A stretch of DNA of 64,000 nt from Falsochrobactrum ovis (GCF_003259955.1 NZ_QLMK01000002.1:225041-289040); one strand, 5' to 3'; positions 46,088 through 57,600 are shown, numbered from the stretch's first letter. Numbers and translations are program-made. Notes: a model not told the origin generated them from the letters alone.

Positions 46088-46163
46088 AGGGGTATAGCTC
46101 AGTTGGTAGAGCGACGGTCTCCAAAACCGTAGGTCGCGGGTTCGAGCCCTGCTGCCCCTGCCA
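46088..46163 (+). tRNA. tRNA-Trp (anticodon CCA)
   Basis: The 76-base gene has acceptor AGGGGTA/TGCCCCT, an anticodon loop CTCCAAAA, T-loop GTTCGAGCC and an encoded CCA. It sits between tuf and secE, as in many bacteria. Confidence 0.97.
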
Positions 46164-46170
46164 ATCAAAC

Positions 46171-46208
46171 GAACGCTTATAGCTTGACTATGAGCGTTCG
46201 TTTTTTTA
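46171..46208 (+). terminator. intrinsic terminator after tRNA-Trp
   Basis: GAACGCT pairs with AGCGTTC and an inner TAG with CTA, followed by seven or more T residues. It ends the tuf/tRNA-Trp transcript before secE. Confidence 0.85.
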
Positions 46209-46544
46209 TTGATATGTCGTATTTCATGTATTGATTGCCCTTGAGGGGCAGTCTGACAAGGAATACGAATAGTCTCCTTCAACATTCTGATTGGAGAGAT
46301 GAAGTGCTTCTGCACGAATGGATGGTGCCACGAAGCCAGTTCGCAAGGATCGATGGTTCCGATCAAGCTCCGTTAATATTCTTTTATGAATGGGCTTGTG
46401 TTTTTTGGGAATCGATTCTATGTAACATCAACAGACACGCGGTGCGTGGGGCTGATTATCAGCTTTGCGTGCCGTAAATGCGTGGGTTGTGATTCTGATT
46501 CGTTCAGAGCGGAATCTAGATCCTCCGACAAGACAGAGCGGCAG
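46209..46544 (+). other. intergenic region upstream of secE, with promoter candidate
   Basis: This 336-bp stretch has no supportable gene. TTGTGT (46396-46401) and TATGTA (46419-46424), spaced by 17 bp, are a good candidate promoter for secE-nusG. Confidence 0.4.
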
Positions 46545-46745
46545 ATGGCATCCAAGACGAATCCGATCACCTTTATTCGACAGGTACGCGCTGAAACGGC
46601 AAAGGTAACTTGGCCAACGCGGCGTGAAACCATTATTTCCACCATTATGGTGGTTATCATGGCGTTTTTGGCTGCTGCATTCTTTTTTGTTGCTGATCAG
46701 CTTATGGCCTATGGCGTAGAATTTATACTTGGCCTTGGTCGTTAA
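46545..46745 (+). CDS. secE: preprotein translocase subunit SecE
   Basis: The 66-residue protein is the small single-span SecE form: an amphipathic helix (PITFIRQVRAETAKVTWPTRRETI) with the conserved KVTWP, then one membrane helix (IMVVIMAFLAAAFFFVADQL). It holds the SecYEG channel together in the inner membrane. The start at 46545 (MASKTNP) fits the family; earlier in-frame codons do not. nusG follows after 22 bp, the usual order. Confidence 0.95.
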   Translation: MASKTNPITFIRQVRAETAKVTWPTRRETIISTIMVVIMAFLAAAFFFVADQLMAYGVEFILGLGR

Positions 46746-46767
46746 GCAGGATTGGAAGGATTATAAG

Positions 46768-47295
46768 ATGACAGCGCGCTGGTACATCGTTCACGCCTAC
46801 TCGAACTTCGAAAAGAAGGTCGCCGAAGATATTGAGACCAAAGCTCGGCAAAAGGGTCTATCTGATTATATTGAACAAGTCGTGGTTCCGACCGAAAAGG
46901 TTGTTGAAGTGCGCCGTGGCCGTAAAGTGGATGCGGAGCGCAAGTTCTTCCCCGGCTATGTTCTTGTTCGTGCGACCTTAACGGACGCAGTTTTTTCTCT
47001 TATTAAGAATACGCCGAAGGTCACTGGTTTCCTTGGTGATTCAAAGCCGGTTCCGGTTTCGCAGAAAGAAGTCGATCAGATTCTGAACCAGGTTCAGGAT
47101 GGTGTGGATCGGCCTAAATCGTCTGTTACTTTTGAGATTGGCGAGCAAGTGCGCGTTTCTGATGGCCCGTTCGCATCGTTTAACGGTGTCGTTCAAGAGG
47201 TTGACGAAGAGCGTGCGCGTCTCAAAGTTGAGGTTTCGATCTTCGGGCGTGCAACGCCGGTTGATCTGGAATATGGTCAGGTTGATAAACTCTGA
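46768..47295 (+). CDS. nusG: transcription termination/antitermination factor NusG
   Basis: NusG binds RNA polymerase, suppresses pausing, and links it to Rho or the ribosome. The 175-residue protein has the NGN domain (RWYIVHAYSNFEKKVAEDI, FFPGYVLV, VTGFLG) and a C-terminal KOW domain (GEQVRVSDGPFASFNGVVQEVDEERARLKVEVSIFGR, with KOW residues intact). It follows secE and is ahead of the ribosomal protein operon. Confidence 0.97.
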   Translation: MTARWYIVHAYSNFEKKVAEDIETKARQKGLSDYIEQVVVPTEKVVEVRRGRKVDAERKFFPGYVLVRATLTDAVFSLIKNTPKVTGFLGDSKPVPVSQKEVDQILNQVQDGVDRPKSSVTFEIGEQVRVSDGPFASFNGVVQEVDEERARLKVEVSIFGRATPVDLEYGQVDKL

Positions 47296-47311
47296 TTGTC
47301 TTCCGTAAGAA

Positions 47312-47427
47312 ATTTCACCGAATGGTGAAATGGTGGGAGGGTGAGTGGCTTAGCCGGCTACTTCTCCGGACCACCGAACTGCCCGTCAGGTGATCTGACG
47401 TCAGTCGAATGTCAGTTTATCTGACAT
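47312..47427 (+). promoter_or_regulatory. hairpins in the nusG-rplK space (L11 leader region)
   Basis: Three perfect stems lie between nusG and rplK: ATTTCACC/GGTGAAAT (47312-47331), CGTCAG/CTGACG (47384-47400) and ATGTCAG/CTGACAT (47409-47427). None has a T-run. In other bacteria L1 represses rplKA by binding a structured leader, and these stems are the visible candidates. The regulation is inferred. Confidence 0.4.
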
Positions 47428-47472
47428 ATGTAGAAGTCGCCGGGTTCCGGCATTTTATGAAGGCAGAAAGCA

Positions 47473-47901
47473 ATGGCTAAGAAAGTTGCAGGCCAGCTGA
47501 AGCTCCAGGTTCCGGCAGGTGCGGCCAATCCGTCCCCTCCAATCGGTCCGGCGCTTGGTCAGCGTGGCATTAATATCATGGAATTCTGCAAAGCGTTTAA
47601 CGCCGCTTCGCAGGAAATGGAAAAGAACTCACCGATTCCTGTTGTAATCACCTATTATCAGGATAAGTCCTTCACCTTTACGATGAAGACGCCGCCGGTG
47701 ACCTATTTCCTTAAGAAAGCCACCAATCTGAAGTCCGGCTCGAAGGCTCCTGGTAAAGAAAAAGCTGGTACGATTGCTCGTGAAAAAATTCGCGAGATCG
47801 CCGAAGCCAAAATGAAAGATCTGAATGCTGCTGATGTTGATTCAGCGATGCGTATGATCGAAGGTTCTGCCCGTTCGATGGGCCTGGAAGTGGTGGGCTG
47901 A
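47473..47901 (+). CDS. rplK: 50S ribosomal protein L11
   Basis: L11 forms the GTPase-centre stalk base with 23S rRNA. The 142 residues match the family: [41 protein letters not shown] begins the N-terminal domain, and the C-terminal RNA-binding domain ends in [13 protein letters not shown]. rplA starts 4 bases after its stop. Confidence 0.98.
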   Translation: MAKKVAGQLKLQVPAGAANPSPPIGPALGQRGINIMEFCKAFNAASQEMEKNSPIPVVITYYQDKSFTFTMKTPPVTYFLKKATNLKSGSKAPGKEKAGTIAREKIREIAEAKMKDLNAADVDSAMRMIEGSARSMGLEVVG

Positions 47902-47905
47902 GACG

Positions 47906-48607
47906 ATGGCGAAGATTTCTAAGCGTGTTGCTAAAATTCGCGAAGGCGTAGAGCGCAAGAAGCTTTATGACCTGACCACTGCGCTGGGTATGGTCAAGGA
48001 GCGCGCGGTCGCCAAATTCGACGAAACCGTTGAGATCTCGATGAATCTCGGTGTTGACCCGCGTCATGCCGATCAAATGGTTCGTGGGGTTGTCAATTTG
48101 CCAAACGGCACCGGTCGTACCGTACGCGTTGCAGTTTTTGCACGTGGCGACAAGGCTGAAGAAGCCAAGAAGGCTGGCGCGGATATCGTTGGCGCAGAAG
48201 ATCTGGTTGAGATCGTCAATAGCGGCAAGATCGAATTTGATCGCTGCATTGCTACACCAGACATGATGCCACTCGTAGGTCGTCTCGGTAAGGTGCTCGG
48301 TCCTCGCGGTCTGATGCCTAACCCGAAGGTCGGTACGGTTACGGTCGATGTCGCGGCAGCGGTCACTGCTTCTAAGGGCGGTGCTGTTGAATTCCGGGTT
48401 GAGAAAGCTGGTATCATCCATGCCGGTATTGGCAAGGTTTCCTTCGATAACGACAAGCTCGAAGAAAATATTAAAGCTTTCGCTGATGCGGTTCTTAAGG
48501 CTAAGCCAGCGGCAGCTAAGGGTGAATATCTTAAGCGTGTGTCCATTTCTTCAACAATGGGCGTTGGCGTAAAGGTAGACCCTGCGACCGTTAAGATTGA
48601 AGCATAA
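47906..48607 (+). CDS. rplA: 50S ribosomal protein L1
   Basis: L1 binds 23S rRNA at the E-site stalk and usually represses its own operon. The 233 residues have the two-domain L1 pattern, with [61 protein letters not shown] and [20 protein letters not shown]. It is translated from the same message as rplK. Confidence 0.98.
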   Translation: MAKISKRVAKIREGVERKKLYDLTTALGMVKERAVAKFDETVEISMNLGVDPRHADQMVRGVVNLPNGTGRTVRVAVFARGDKAEEAKKAGADIVGAEDLVEIVNSGKIEFDRCIATPDMMPLVGRLGKVLGPRGLMPNPKVGTVTVDVAAAVTASKGGAVEFRVEKAGIIHAGIGKVSFDNDKLEENIKAFADAVLKAKPAAAKGEYLKRVSISSTMGVGVKVDPATVKIEA

Positions 48608-48614
48608 GTTTAAT

Positions 48615-48742
48615 GGCTCCGGTAAGCCGGAGCCATACGCTCCCAAAGTGGGAGCAAAGGCGGCTCGCCTGTTTATATTGATTAAACGCAGAGCAAAAAT
48701 TCCGGATCGCAAGATCCGGATAGCCGGATGAAAATCCGGTTA
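48615..48742 (+). repeat. array of four short hairpins between rplA and rplJ
   Basis: Four inverted repeats follow one another: GGCTCCGG/CCGGAGCC (48615-48634), GCTCCC/GGGAGC (48639-48655), TCCGGATC/GATCCGGA (48701-48720), and TAGCCGGAT/ATCCGGTTA with a GAAA loop (48721-48742). The third and fourth share the motif GCCGGAT/ATCCGG, so alternative pairing between neighbours is possible. They lie between the L1 gene and the L10 leader. Confidence 0.5.
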
Positions 48743-48750
48743 TCCTGTCC

Positions 48751-48990
48751 GAGATTGCAGGTGGTGATTTACCGACGGTAATAGCCTTAAATATAACCTG
48801 CATGAGACGTGGAATAACCAAGTTTCGCGCGAAAGCGCATGCGAGGTTTGAACCGTAGTTGCCTTGGGTTTCTTCTGAATATGTGGAGGAGGCCGAGGGG
48901 ACAGGATCCTCGAACGCTGAAATAATCGTAAGGTTTTTCGGCAAAGGCAACCCGGCAGGATCATGTGGTCCTGCTAACTGGAGAGAGACA
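48751..48990 (+). promoter_or_regulatory. L10 leader (autoregulatory mRNA leader of rplJ-rplL)
   Basis: A stem TGCAGGT (48756-48762)/ACCTGCA (48796-48802) encloses a hairpin TTACC/GGTAA (48769-48781). A longer-range pair GTTGCCTT (48858-48865)/AAGGCAAC (48944-48951) and a hairpin GCAGGA/TCCTGC (48955-48974) lie just before the rplJ start. This placement and architecture fit the L10 leader that binds L10-(L12) and represses translation. Confidence 0.55.
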
Positions 48991-49509
48991 GTGGATAGAG
49001 CGGAAAAACGCGAATTTGTCGCGTGGCTGAACGGCACTTTCAAAGAGTCCGGATCGGTCATCGTGGCCCACTATACCGGTCTCACTGTTGCGCAAATGAG
49101 CGAACTTCGCTCGAAAATGCGTGATGCTGGTGGTTCCGTTAAAGTCGCGAAAAACCGCCTTGCCAAAATCGCTCTTCAGGGCACGGAATCGGAAGGTATT
49201 GCTGATCTGTTTTCAGGTCAGACGGTTATTGCTTATGCAAATGACCCAATTGCCGCTCCGAAAGTAGCTGTCGAGTTCGCTAAGGCTAACGATAAGCTCG
49301 TTATTCTTGGTGGTGCAATGGGTGCAACGACGCTTGATGCTGATGGTGTCAAGTCGCTTGCTTCGCTGCCATCGCTCGACGAACTGCGCGCAAAGCTGGT
49401 TGGTATGATCCAAACGCCAGCGCAGCGTCTTGCAGTGCTTGCCAACGCTCCGGCGGGCCAGGTCGCCCGCGTTATCGGCGCGCACGCCCGGAAGAACGAG
49501 GCGGCTTAA
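48991..49509 (+). CDS. rplJ: 50S ribosomal protein L10
   Basis: L10 anchors the L7/L12 stalk dimers. The 172-residue frame starts at a GTG (VDRAEKREF), behind a GGAGAGAG site, and matches the alphaproteobacterial length. It carries [41 protein letters not shown] and the C-terminal L12-binding helix ([17 protein letters not shown]). It is preceded by a structured leader and followed by rplL after 51 bp. Confidence 0.97.
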   Translation: MDRAEKREFVAWLNGTFKESGSVIVAHYTGLTVAQMSELRSKMRDAGGSVKVAKNRLAKIALQGTESEGIADLFSGQTVIAYANDPIAAPKVAVEFAKANDKLVILGGAMGATTLDADGVKSLASLPSLDELRAKLVGMIQTPAQRLAVLANAPAGQVARVIGAHARKNEAA

Positions 49510-49560
49510 GGCCGTTTCTCGCTGTCAATAGTTCAAACCTTAACTATAGGATTTAATACA

Positions 49561-49935
49561 ATGGCTGATCTCGCAAAGATCGTTGAAGACCTTTCGGCAC
49601 TGACCGTTCTGGAAGCTGCAGAACTTTCGAAGCTTCTTGAAGAGAAGTGGGGTGTTTCGGCTGCTGCTCCTGTTGCAGTTGCTGCTGGTGGCGGTGCTGC
49701 TCCTGCAGCTGCTGCTGAAGAAAAGACCGAATTCGACGTTATTCTCGTTGAAGGTGGCGCTAACAAGATCAACGTGATCAAGGAAGTACGCGGAATCACC
49801 GGTCTGGGCCTCAAAGAAGCTAAGGATCTGGTTGAAGCAGCTCCGAAGCCGGTCAAAGAAGCTGCTCCTAAGGAAGAAGCTGAAAAGATCAAAGCACAGC
49901 TCGAAGCAGCTGGCGCTAAGGTTGAACTTAAATAA
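49561..49935 (+). CDS. rplL: 50S ribosomal protein L7/L12
   Basis: The 124-residue stalk protein has the N-terminal dimerisation helix ([28 protein letters not shown]), an Ala-rich hinge ([18 protein letters not shown]) and the C-terminal factor-binding domain ([36 protein letters not shown]). It is translated from the L10-L12 message. A hairpin with a short T-run follows and may attenuate transcription into rpoB. Confidence 0.98.
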   Translation: MADLAKIVEDLSALTVLEAAELSKLLEEKWGVSAAAPVAVAAGGGAAPAAAAEEKTEFDVILVEGGANKINVIKEVRGITGLGLKEAKDLVEAAPKPVKEAAPKEEAEKIKAQLEAAGAKVELK

Positions 49936-49945
49936 GTTCGAAAAT

Positions 49946-49973
49946 CCGGTGGGCGCTTGCGTCCACCGGTTTT
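49946..49973 (+). terminator. hairpin after rplL, possible attenuator
   Basis: CCGGTGGGCGC pairs with GCGTCCACCGG, followed by four T residues. The T-run is short, so partial termination before rpoB is likely, as known for the rplL-rpoB junction in other bacteria. Confidence 0.5.
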
Positions 49974-50070
49974 GACCCAATGGGTGAAGGGCAAGCAGAT
50001 TGGTTTAATTGTTAGTTTGTTTGTCGGGATAGTCAGGATGAGCTCGAGTAATATGCGTCTTGACCAATTG

Positions 50071-50114
50071 AACCCTTTTCCTGATGGCCTGGTTAGGTCA
50101 TCAGGAAACGGGTT
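50071..50114 (+). promoter_or_regulatory. long rplL-rpoB hairpin, possible RNase III processing site
   Basis: AACCC/GGGTT, TTTCCTGATG/CATCAGGAAA and a loop-proximal CCT/AGG form an almost continuous stem of about 18 bp. It lies in the 356-bp space between rplL and rpoB, where E. coli also has an RNase III-cut hairpin. The role is inferred by position. The rest of the space up to 50291 shows nothing else clear. Confidence 0.5.
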
Positions 50115-50291
50115 TAAGCCCGTTAGAGCGATGAGTGTCACTGTTGGTACTCATTGGTCTAGACTTCGAGATCGCGGATTATCTTTTCGATTGATGGATT
50201 AGAGATTCGCCAAAAGGACCGCCGAATGGCGGCATAGGTTAAAGGCCGCAAGGCGTGAGCAAGCCGTAAGGCGATAGAACGAGGAGCGACG

Positions 50292-53200
50292 ATGGCTCAG
50301 ACCCATTCATTCAATGGTCGTAAGCGCGTACGCAAATTTTTCGGCAAGATACCCGAAGTCGCGGAAATGCCGAATCTCATTGAGGTTCAAAAGGCTTCCT
50401 ACGACCAGTTTCTCATGGTTGAGGAACCTGCTGGCGGGCGTTCTGATGAAGGTTTGCAGGCGGTTTTCAAGTCTGTTTTTCCAATCCAGGATTTCTCCGG
50501 CGCTTCAATGCTCGAATTCGTGCGCTACGAATTTGAGGCACCAAAATTCGACGTTGACGAATGCCGTCAGCGTGATTTGACCTATTCGGCACCGCTCAAG
50601 GTGACGTTACGTTTAATCGTATTCGATATTGATGAAGATACCGGCGCGAAGTCCATTAAAGACATCAAGGAACAAGATGTCTATATGGGCGATATGCCGC
50701 TTATGACGGATAACGGTACCTTTATTGTTAATGGTACTGAGCGTGTTATCGTTTCGCAGATGCACCGTTCGCCCGGTGTTTTCTTCGATCACGATAAAGG
50801 AAAGACGCATTCATCGGGCAAGCTGCTGTTTGCCTCGCGGATTATTCCCTATCGGGGTTCGTGGCTGGACATTGAGTTCGATGCCAAGGACGTCGTTTAT
50901 GCCCGCATTGATCGCCGTAGAAAACTGCCAGCAACGACGCTACTGATGGCGTTGGGCATGGATGGCGAAGAAATTCTTTCGACTTTCTACAACACCATCA
51001 CCTATACGCGTGACGGTGATGATTGGCGTATGCCTTATTCTGCCGAACGCTTCAAAGGCATGAAGATCATTTCTGATCTCATTGATGCGGATACGGGTGA
51101 GGTCGTTCTGGAAGCCGGCAAGAAATTGACGGCACGTGCGGCACGTCAATTGGCCGAAAAGGGTCTTAAGGCGATCAAAGCGACGGAAGATGATCTCTTC
51201 GGTTCGTATCTGGCGGAAGATATCGTCAATTATGAAACCGGTGAGATTTATCTTGAAGCCGGTGATGAGATCGACGAGAAAGTCCTCAAAACCCTGTTGG
51301 ATGCAGGCGCGGACGAAATCAATGTTCTTGATATCGACCACGTTAATATCGGTGCTTACATCCGCAACACCTTGGCTGTTGACAAAAACGGAAGCCGTCA
51401 GGACGCGCTATTTGATATTTATCGGGTAATGCGCCCTGGTGAGCCGCCGACGATCGACTCGGCCGAAGCGATGTTCCACTCGCTGTTCTTCGATCCGGAA
51501 CGCTATGATCTTTCCGCGGTAGGTCGCGTGAAGATGAATATGCGACTTGATCTTGATGCAGAAGATACTGTTCGTGTTCTGCGCAAAGAAGATATTCTTG
51601 CGGTTATCAAGACCTTGGTCGAACTGCGCGATGGTCGCGGAGAGATTGACGATATCGACAATCTTGGCAATCGTCGTGTTCGTTCCGTTGGCGAGTTGAT
51701 GGAAAATCAGTATCGCGTTGGTTTGTTGCGCATGGAACGTGCGATCAAGGAACGTATGTCCTCGATCGAAATCGATACGGTCATGCCGCAAGATTTGATC
51801 AATGCGAAGCCGGCAGCGGCTGCTGTTCGCGAGTTTTTCGGCTCGTCGCAGCTTTCGCAGTTCATGGACCAGACCAACCCGCTTTCGGAAATTACGCATA
51901 AGCGTCGTCTTTCGGCGCTTGGACCGGGCGGATTGACCCGTGAACGTGCAGGGTTTGAAGTCCGTGACGTCCACCCAACCCACTATGGACGTATCTGCCC
52001 GATTGAAACACCGGAAGGTCCGAATATCGGTCTAATCAACTCGCTGGCTACATTTGCGCGCGTTAACAAGTACGGATTTATTGAAAGCCCGTACCGCAAA
52101 GTGATTGATGGCAAGGTTACCAATGAGGTGGTTTATCTTTCAGCAATGGAAGAAGCCAAATATTCGGTAGCACAGGCTAACGTTCTGCTTGATGACGAAG
52201 GCGGTTTCGCTGAAGAATTCGTGATTTGTCGTCATGCGGGCGAAGTGATGTTAACTCCGCGCGAAAATGTCGACCTTATGGACGTTTCGCCCAAGCAGTT
52301 GGTGTCAGTTGCCGCAGCGCTTATTCCGTTCCTGGAAAATGACGATGCTAACCGCGCTCTGATGGGCTCGAACATGCAGCGTCAGGCCGTGCCGCTCGTT
52401 CGGGCAGAAGCACCGTTCGTTGGTACGGGTATGGAGCCGATTGTGGCTCGAGACTCGGGCGCAGCGATTGGTGCGCGTCGTGGCGGTATCGTCGATCAGG
52501 TTGACGCGACACGTATTGTTATTCGTGCAACGGAAGACCTTGATCCTTCGAAATCGGGCGTAGACATTTATCGCTTGCAGAAGTTCCAGCGCTCCAACCA
52601 GAGCACCTGTATTAATCAGCGTCCGCTCGTGCGTGTCGGTGATCGCATCCAGAAGGGTGATATTATCGCTGACGGTCCGTCGACAGATCTGGGTGATCTG
52701 GCGCTTGGCCGTAACGTGCTTGTCGCGTTCATGCCGTGGAACGGGTATAACTACGAAGATTCGATCCTTCTTTCTGAAAAGATTGTTTCGGACGATGTCT
52801 TCACTTCGATTCACATCGAAGAGTTTGAAGTCGCTGCTCGTGATACGAAGCTTGGACCTGAGGAAATCACCCGCGATATTCCGAACGTATCGGAAGAAGC
52901 GCTGAAAAACCTTGATGAAGCCGGTATCGTTTACATCGGTGCAGAAGTGCAACCGGGCGATATTCTGGTCGGTAAGATCACACCGAAGGGCGAAAGTCCG
53001 ATGACACCGGAAGAAAAGCTTCTGCGTGCTATCTTTGGTGAAAAGGCTTCTGACGTTCGTGACACCTCAATGCGCATGCCGCCCGGCACTTACGGGACGG
53101 TTGTGGAAGTTCGTGTTTTCAATCGCCACGGCATTGAAAAAGACGAACGTGCGATGGCTATCGAACGTGAGGAAATCGAGCGTCTGGCGAAAGACCGGGA

Positions 53201-54425
53201 TGACGAACAGGCGATCCTTGATCGCAACGTCTATGGTCGTCTGACAGATATGCTTGACGGCAAGGTTGCCGTTGCAGGACCTAAGGGCTTCAAAAAAGGC
53301 ACAACGCTGTCTGCGGAAATCATCAAAGAATATCCGCGGTCGCAGTGGTGGCAGTTCGCTGTTGAAGACGAAAAGCTTCAGGGTGAATTAGAAGCTCTGC
53401 GCAGCCAGTATGACGAGTCCAAGAAGATGCTTGAAGCGCGCTTCATGGATAAGGTCGAAAAGGTCCAGCGCGGTGACGAAATGCCTCCGGGCGTCATGAA
53501 GATGGTAAAGGTCTTTGTTGCTGTTAAGCGCAAGATCCAGCCGGGCGATAAGATGGCAGGCCGTCACGGTAACAAGGGTGTGGTTTCACGCATTCTGCCG
53601 GTCGAAGATATGCCATTCCTTGAAGATGGTACGCATGCTGATATCGTGCTCAACCCGCTAGGGGTTCCGAGCCGAATGAATGTGGGCCAGATTCTGGAAA
53701 CCCATCTTGGCTGGGCATGCGCAGGCATGGGCAAGAAGATCGGAGATATGATTGAAGCTTATCGCAAGACGGCTGATATTAAGCCGCTGCGCGAAACGCT
53801 TGAGCATATCTATCCAGATAATGATCGCAACGAACCGGTGCGCTCTTATGATGATGAATCCATCCTCATGCTAGCAAACCAAGTCAAGCGCGGCGTTTCG
53901 ATCGCGACTCCGGTCTTTGACGGTGCTGTTGAAGCCGACATTAATGCGATGTTGGAAGATGCAGGTCTTGAAACATCGGGTCAGTCCATTCTTTATGATG
54001 GACGTACCGGTGAGCCGTTCGACCGTCCGGTGACTATGGGCTATATTTATATGCTCAAACTGCACCACTTGGTTGACGACAAGATCCACGCTCGTTCGAT
54101 CGGACCTTACTCGCTCGTTACGCAGCAGCCACTGGGCGGTAAAGCTCAGTTTGGTGGCCAGCGCTTCGGTGAAATGGAGGTCTGGGCTCTGGAAGCATAT
54201 GGTGCAGCTTACACGTTGCAAGAAATGCTTACGGTCAAGTCGGACGACGTTGCTGGTCGTACTAAGGTCTACGAAGCCATTGTTCGTGGTGATGATACGT
54301 TTGAAGCTGGTATTCCGGAAAGCTTTAACGTACTTGTCAAGGAAATGCGTTCGCTCGGCCTTGATGTCGAATTGGACGATACACGCCTTGAACACCAGCC
54401 AGCGCTTCCGGACGCGGCGGAATGA
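50292..54425 (+). CDS. rpoB: DNA-directed RNA polymerase subunit beta
   Basis: The 1377-residue beta subunit is full length. The rifampicin region ([29 protein letters not shown]) has the wild-type Asp, His and Ser at the positions linked to resistance. Other family segments such as [34 protein letters not shown] and [24 protein letters not shown] are present. The ATG is preceded by GAGGAG. The gene follows rplL after a structured spacer and precedes rpoC after 205 bp. Confidence 0.98.
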   Translation: MAQTHSFNGRKRVRKFFGKIPEVAEMPNLIEVQKASYDQFLMVEEPAGGRSDEGLQAVFKSVFPIQDFSGASMLEFVRYEFEAPKFDVDECRQRDLTYSAPLKVTLRLIVFDIDEDTGAKSIKDIKEQDVYMGDMPLMTDNGTFIVNGTERVIVSQMHRSPGVFFDHDKGKTHSSGKLLFASRIIPYRGSWLDIEFDAKDVVYARIDRRRKLPATTLLMALGMDGEEILSTFYNTITYTRDGDDWRMPYSAERFKGMKIISDLIDADTGEVVLEAGKKLTARAARQLAEKGLKAIKATEDDLFGSYLAEDIVNYETGEIYLEAGDEIDEKVLKTLLDAGADEINVLDIDHVNIGAYIRNTLAVDKNGSRQDALFDIYRVMRPGEPPTIDSAEAMFHSLFFDPERYDLSAVGRVKMNMRLDLDAEDTVRVLRKEDILAVIKTLVELRDGRGEIDDIDNLGNRRVRSVGELMENQYRVGLLRMERAIKERMSSIEIDTVMPQDLINAKPAAAAVREFFGSSQLSQFMDQTNPLSEITHKRRLSALGPGGLTRERAGFEVRDVHPTHYGRICPIETPEGPNIGLINSLATFARVNKYGFIESPYRKVIDGKVTNEVVYLSAMEEAKYSVAQANVLLDDEGGFAEEFVICRHAGEVMLTPRENVDLMDVSPKQLVSVAAALIPFLENDDANRALMGSNMQRQAVPLVRAEAPFVGTGMEPIVARDSGAAIGARRGGIVDQVDATRIVIRATEDLDPSKSGVDIYRLQKFQRSNQSTCINQRPLVRVGDRIQKGDIIADGPSTDLGDLALGRNVLVAFMPWNGYNYEDSILLSEKIVSDDVFTSIHIEEFEVAARDTKLGPEEITRDIPNVSEEALKNLDEAGIVYIGAEVQPGDILVGKITPKGESPMTPEEKLLRAIFGEKASDVRDTSMRMPPGTYGTVVEVRVFNRHGIEKDERAMAIEREEIERLAKDRDDEQAILDRNVYGRLTDMLDGKVAVAGPKGFKKGTTLSAEIIKEYPRSQWWQFAVEDEKLQGELEALRSQYDESKKMLEARFMDKVEKVQRGDEMPPGVMKMVKVFVAVKRKIQPGDKMAGRHGNKGVVSRILPVEDMPFLEDGTHADIVLNPLGVPSRMNVGQILETHLGWACAGMGKKIGDMIEAYRKTADIKPLRETLEHIYPDNDRNEPVRSYDDESILMLANQVKRGVSIATPVFDGAVEADINAMLEDAGLETSGQSILYDGRTGEPFDRPVTMGYIYMLKLHHLVDDKIHARSIGPYSLVTQQPLGGKAQFGGQRFGEMEVWALEAYGAAYTLQEMLTVKSDDVAGRTKVYEAIVRGDDTFEAGIPESFNVLVKEMRSLGLDVELDDTRLEHQPALPDAAE

Positions 54426-54431
54426 ATTTGA

Positions 54432-54462
54432 CGGCGCGCCATGTAATTGCCATGGCGCGCCG
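54432..54462 (+). repeat. rpoB-rpoC intergenic hairpin
   Basis: CGGCGCGCCATG pairs with CATGGCGCGCCG around a seven-base loop, a 12-bp perfect stem beginning 6 bases after the rpoB stop. No T-run follows, so it is not an intrinsic terminator. It may protect or process the message. Confidence 0.5.
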
Positions 54463-54630
54463 GTATGCATATCCGTAAAGAGCGATTGCTTTGTGCGCGA
54501 GATGCTAACACGATAAGCAGATTGATCTGTAAAATACCGCGAATTCTATTTTGGATGACAGTTGGACCGATAGGGTTTTCAGCGTGTTATCGACGACACA
54601 GGGCGGCAGAACGCCCTTAAGGAGAACGGC

Positions 54631-57600
54631 ATGAACCAAGAGGTCATGAATCTTTTCAATCCTCAGGCTCCGGCACAGACGTTCGATTCCATCAGAATCT
54701 CGATTGCCAGCCCTGAGAAGATTCTGTCCTGGTCATATGGCGAGATCAAAAAGCCGGAGACGATCAACTATCGTACGTTCAAACCTGAACGCGATGGTCT
54801 CTTCTGTGCGCGTATCTTTGGCCCGATCAAGGATTATGAATGCTTGTGCGGCAAGTACAAGCGCATGAAATATAAAGGCATCATCTGCGAAAAGTGCGGC
54901 GTCGAAGTGACCTTGTCGCGCGTCCGCCGCGAGCGTATGGGCCATATTGAACTGGCAGCACCAGTTGCGCATATTTGGTTTTTGAAGTCGCTTCCGAGCC
55001 GTATTGGAACATTGCTGGATATGACGCTCAAGGATATTGAGCGCGTCCTTTACTTCGAAAACTATATCGTTACCGAACCCGGTCTGACTTCACTGAAAGA
55101 ACATCAACTTCTTTCGGAAGAAGAATATATGATCGCGGTTGATGAGTTTGGTGAAGATCAGTTCACAGCGCTGATCGGCGCGGAAGCGATTTTTGAGCTG
55201 CTGGCGTCGATGGAGCTTGAATCGATCGCGGCTGATCTGCGCGTTGAGTTGGCCGAAACTACATCGGAACTCAAGACTAAAAAGCTGATGAGGCGTCTCA
55301 AGGTCGTTGAGAACTTCATTGAATCCGGTAACCGTCCGGAATGGATGATCATGAAGATCGTCCCAGTTATTCCGCCGGATCTTCGCCCACTTGTTCCGCT
55401 AGACGGCGGTCGCTTTGCGACTTCGGATCTTAACGATCTCTATCGTCGCGTGATCAACCGTAACAATCGCTTGAAGCGTTTGATTGAGCTGCGGGCGCCT
55501 GGCATCATTATCCGTAACGAAAAGCGTATGCTTCAGGAAGCTGTTGATGCGCTGTTCGATAATGGTCGTCGTGGCCGTGTGATCACCGGTGCGAATAAAC
55601 GTCCGCTGAAATCACTGTCCGACATGCTTAAAGGTAAGCAGGGTCGTTTCCGTCAGAACTTGCTTGGTAAGCGCGTCGACTATTCCGGTCGTTCGGTTAT
55701 CGTGACAGGTCCTGAGTTGAAATTGCACCAGTGCGGCTTGCCAAAGAAGATGGCTCTGGAACTGTTCAAGCCATTTATCTATGCGCGTCTTGATGCCAAG
55801 GGGTTCTCGTCGACTGTTAAACAGGCGAAGAAACTCGTTGAAAAAGAACGTCCGGAAGTTTGGGATATTCTCGACGAAGTTATTCGTGAGCACCCAGTTC
55901 TACTGAACCGTGCGCCAACGCTTCACCGTCTTGGTATTCAGGCGTTTGAACCTGTACTGATTGAAGGTAAGGCCATTCAGCTGCACCCGCTCGTTTGTAC
56001 TGCGTTTAACGCAGACTTTGACGGTGACCAGATGGCTGTCCACGTGCCGCTTTCGCTGGAAGCACAGCTTGAAGCGCGTGTGCTGATGATGTCAACGAAC
56101 AACATCCTGCATCCGGCAAATGGTGCGCCTATTATCGTGCCTTCGCAGGATATGGTTCTTGGTCTTTATTATCTGTCGATTGAAGCAGAGAATGAGCCAG
56201 GGCAGGGCATGGCGTTCGCCGATATGGGTGAATTGCAGCACGCGCTGGAACATAAAGTTGTTACACTGCACGCCAAGATTAAAGGTCGGTTCAAGACGAT
56301 TGATGCCGATGGCAATCCAGTTTCCAAGATCTACGAAACCACTCCGGGTCGTATGATCATTGGTGAATTATTGCCAAAAAATGCGGCAGTGTCGTTCGAT
56401 ATCTGTAATCAGGAGATGACGAAGAAAAACATCTCCAAGATGATCGATCACGTTTATCGTCATTGCGGCCAGAAAGAGACGGTCATTTTCTGTGACCGGA
56501 TCATGCAGCTTGGCTTTGCCCATGCGTGTAAGGCAGGTATTTCCTTTGGTAAGGATGACATGGTCATTCCAGACACAAAGGCAAAGATCGTTGCCGAAAC
56601 TGAAGCGCTTACGACGGAATATGAACAGCAGTACAATGACGGTCTGATTACTCAGGGCGAAAAGTACAATAAGGTTGTTGATGCCTGGGGTAAGGCGACT
56701 GACAAGATCACTGAAGAAATGATGGCCCGCATCAAGGCTGTTGAATTCGATCCGGTGACTGGTCGTCAGAAGCAGATGAACTCGGTCTACATGATGTCGC
56801 ATTCGGGTGCCCGTGGGTCGGTCAACCAGATGCGTCAGCTTGGCGGTATGCGTGGTCTTATGGCCAAGCCGTCGGGTGAAATTATTGAAACCCCGATCAT
56901 TTCCAACTTTAAGGAAGGTCTCACCGTTAACGAGTACTTTAACTCGACACACGGTGCCCGTAAGGGTCTGGCTGATACGGCGTTGAAGACGGCTAACTCG
57001 GGTTATCTGACACGCCGTCTGGTTGACGTGGCACAGGATGCGATTATTTCGGAAGTCGATTGCGGTGCCGAAGTTGGTCTAACCATGCAGCCGATCGTTG
57101 ATGCTGGTCAGATCGTTGCTCCAATTGGACAGCGTGTTCTGGGCCGTACGGCGCTTGATCCTATCCTGCATCCGCAAACGGGAGATGTTATCGTCGAAGC
57201 GGGTCGCTTGATTGAAGAAAAAGACGTCGAAATCATCGAGAAAGCCGGAATTCAGTCGATCCGTATTCGCTCGGCTCTGACATGTGAAACCCGTAACGGC
57301 GTTTGCGCGAAGTGCTATGGTCGTGACCTTGCACGCGGTACACCGGTTAACCAGGGTGAAGCTGTGGGCGTTATCGCAGCGCAGTCGATCGGGGAGCCCG
57401 GTACTCAGCTGACAATGCGTACTTTCCACCTTGGTGGAACAGCGCAGGTCGTCGATTCCTCTTACCTTGAAGCTTCCTATGAAGGTAAGGTGACGCTGCG
57501 TAACCGCAATGTGGTTCGCAACTCTGATGGCAACTTGGTTGTCATGGGCCGCAATATGGCTGTTCTCATTATCGATGAAACCGGTAAGGAACGTGCAGTC

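Noticed and set aside
51850-51950. An rpoB change (Thr in the MDQTNP segment) as a rifampicin-resistance mutation
   Set aside because: The key Asp, His and Ser positions are wild type, and Thr at this site is common in alphaproteobacteria.
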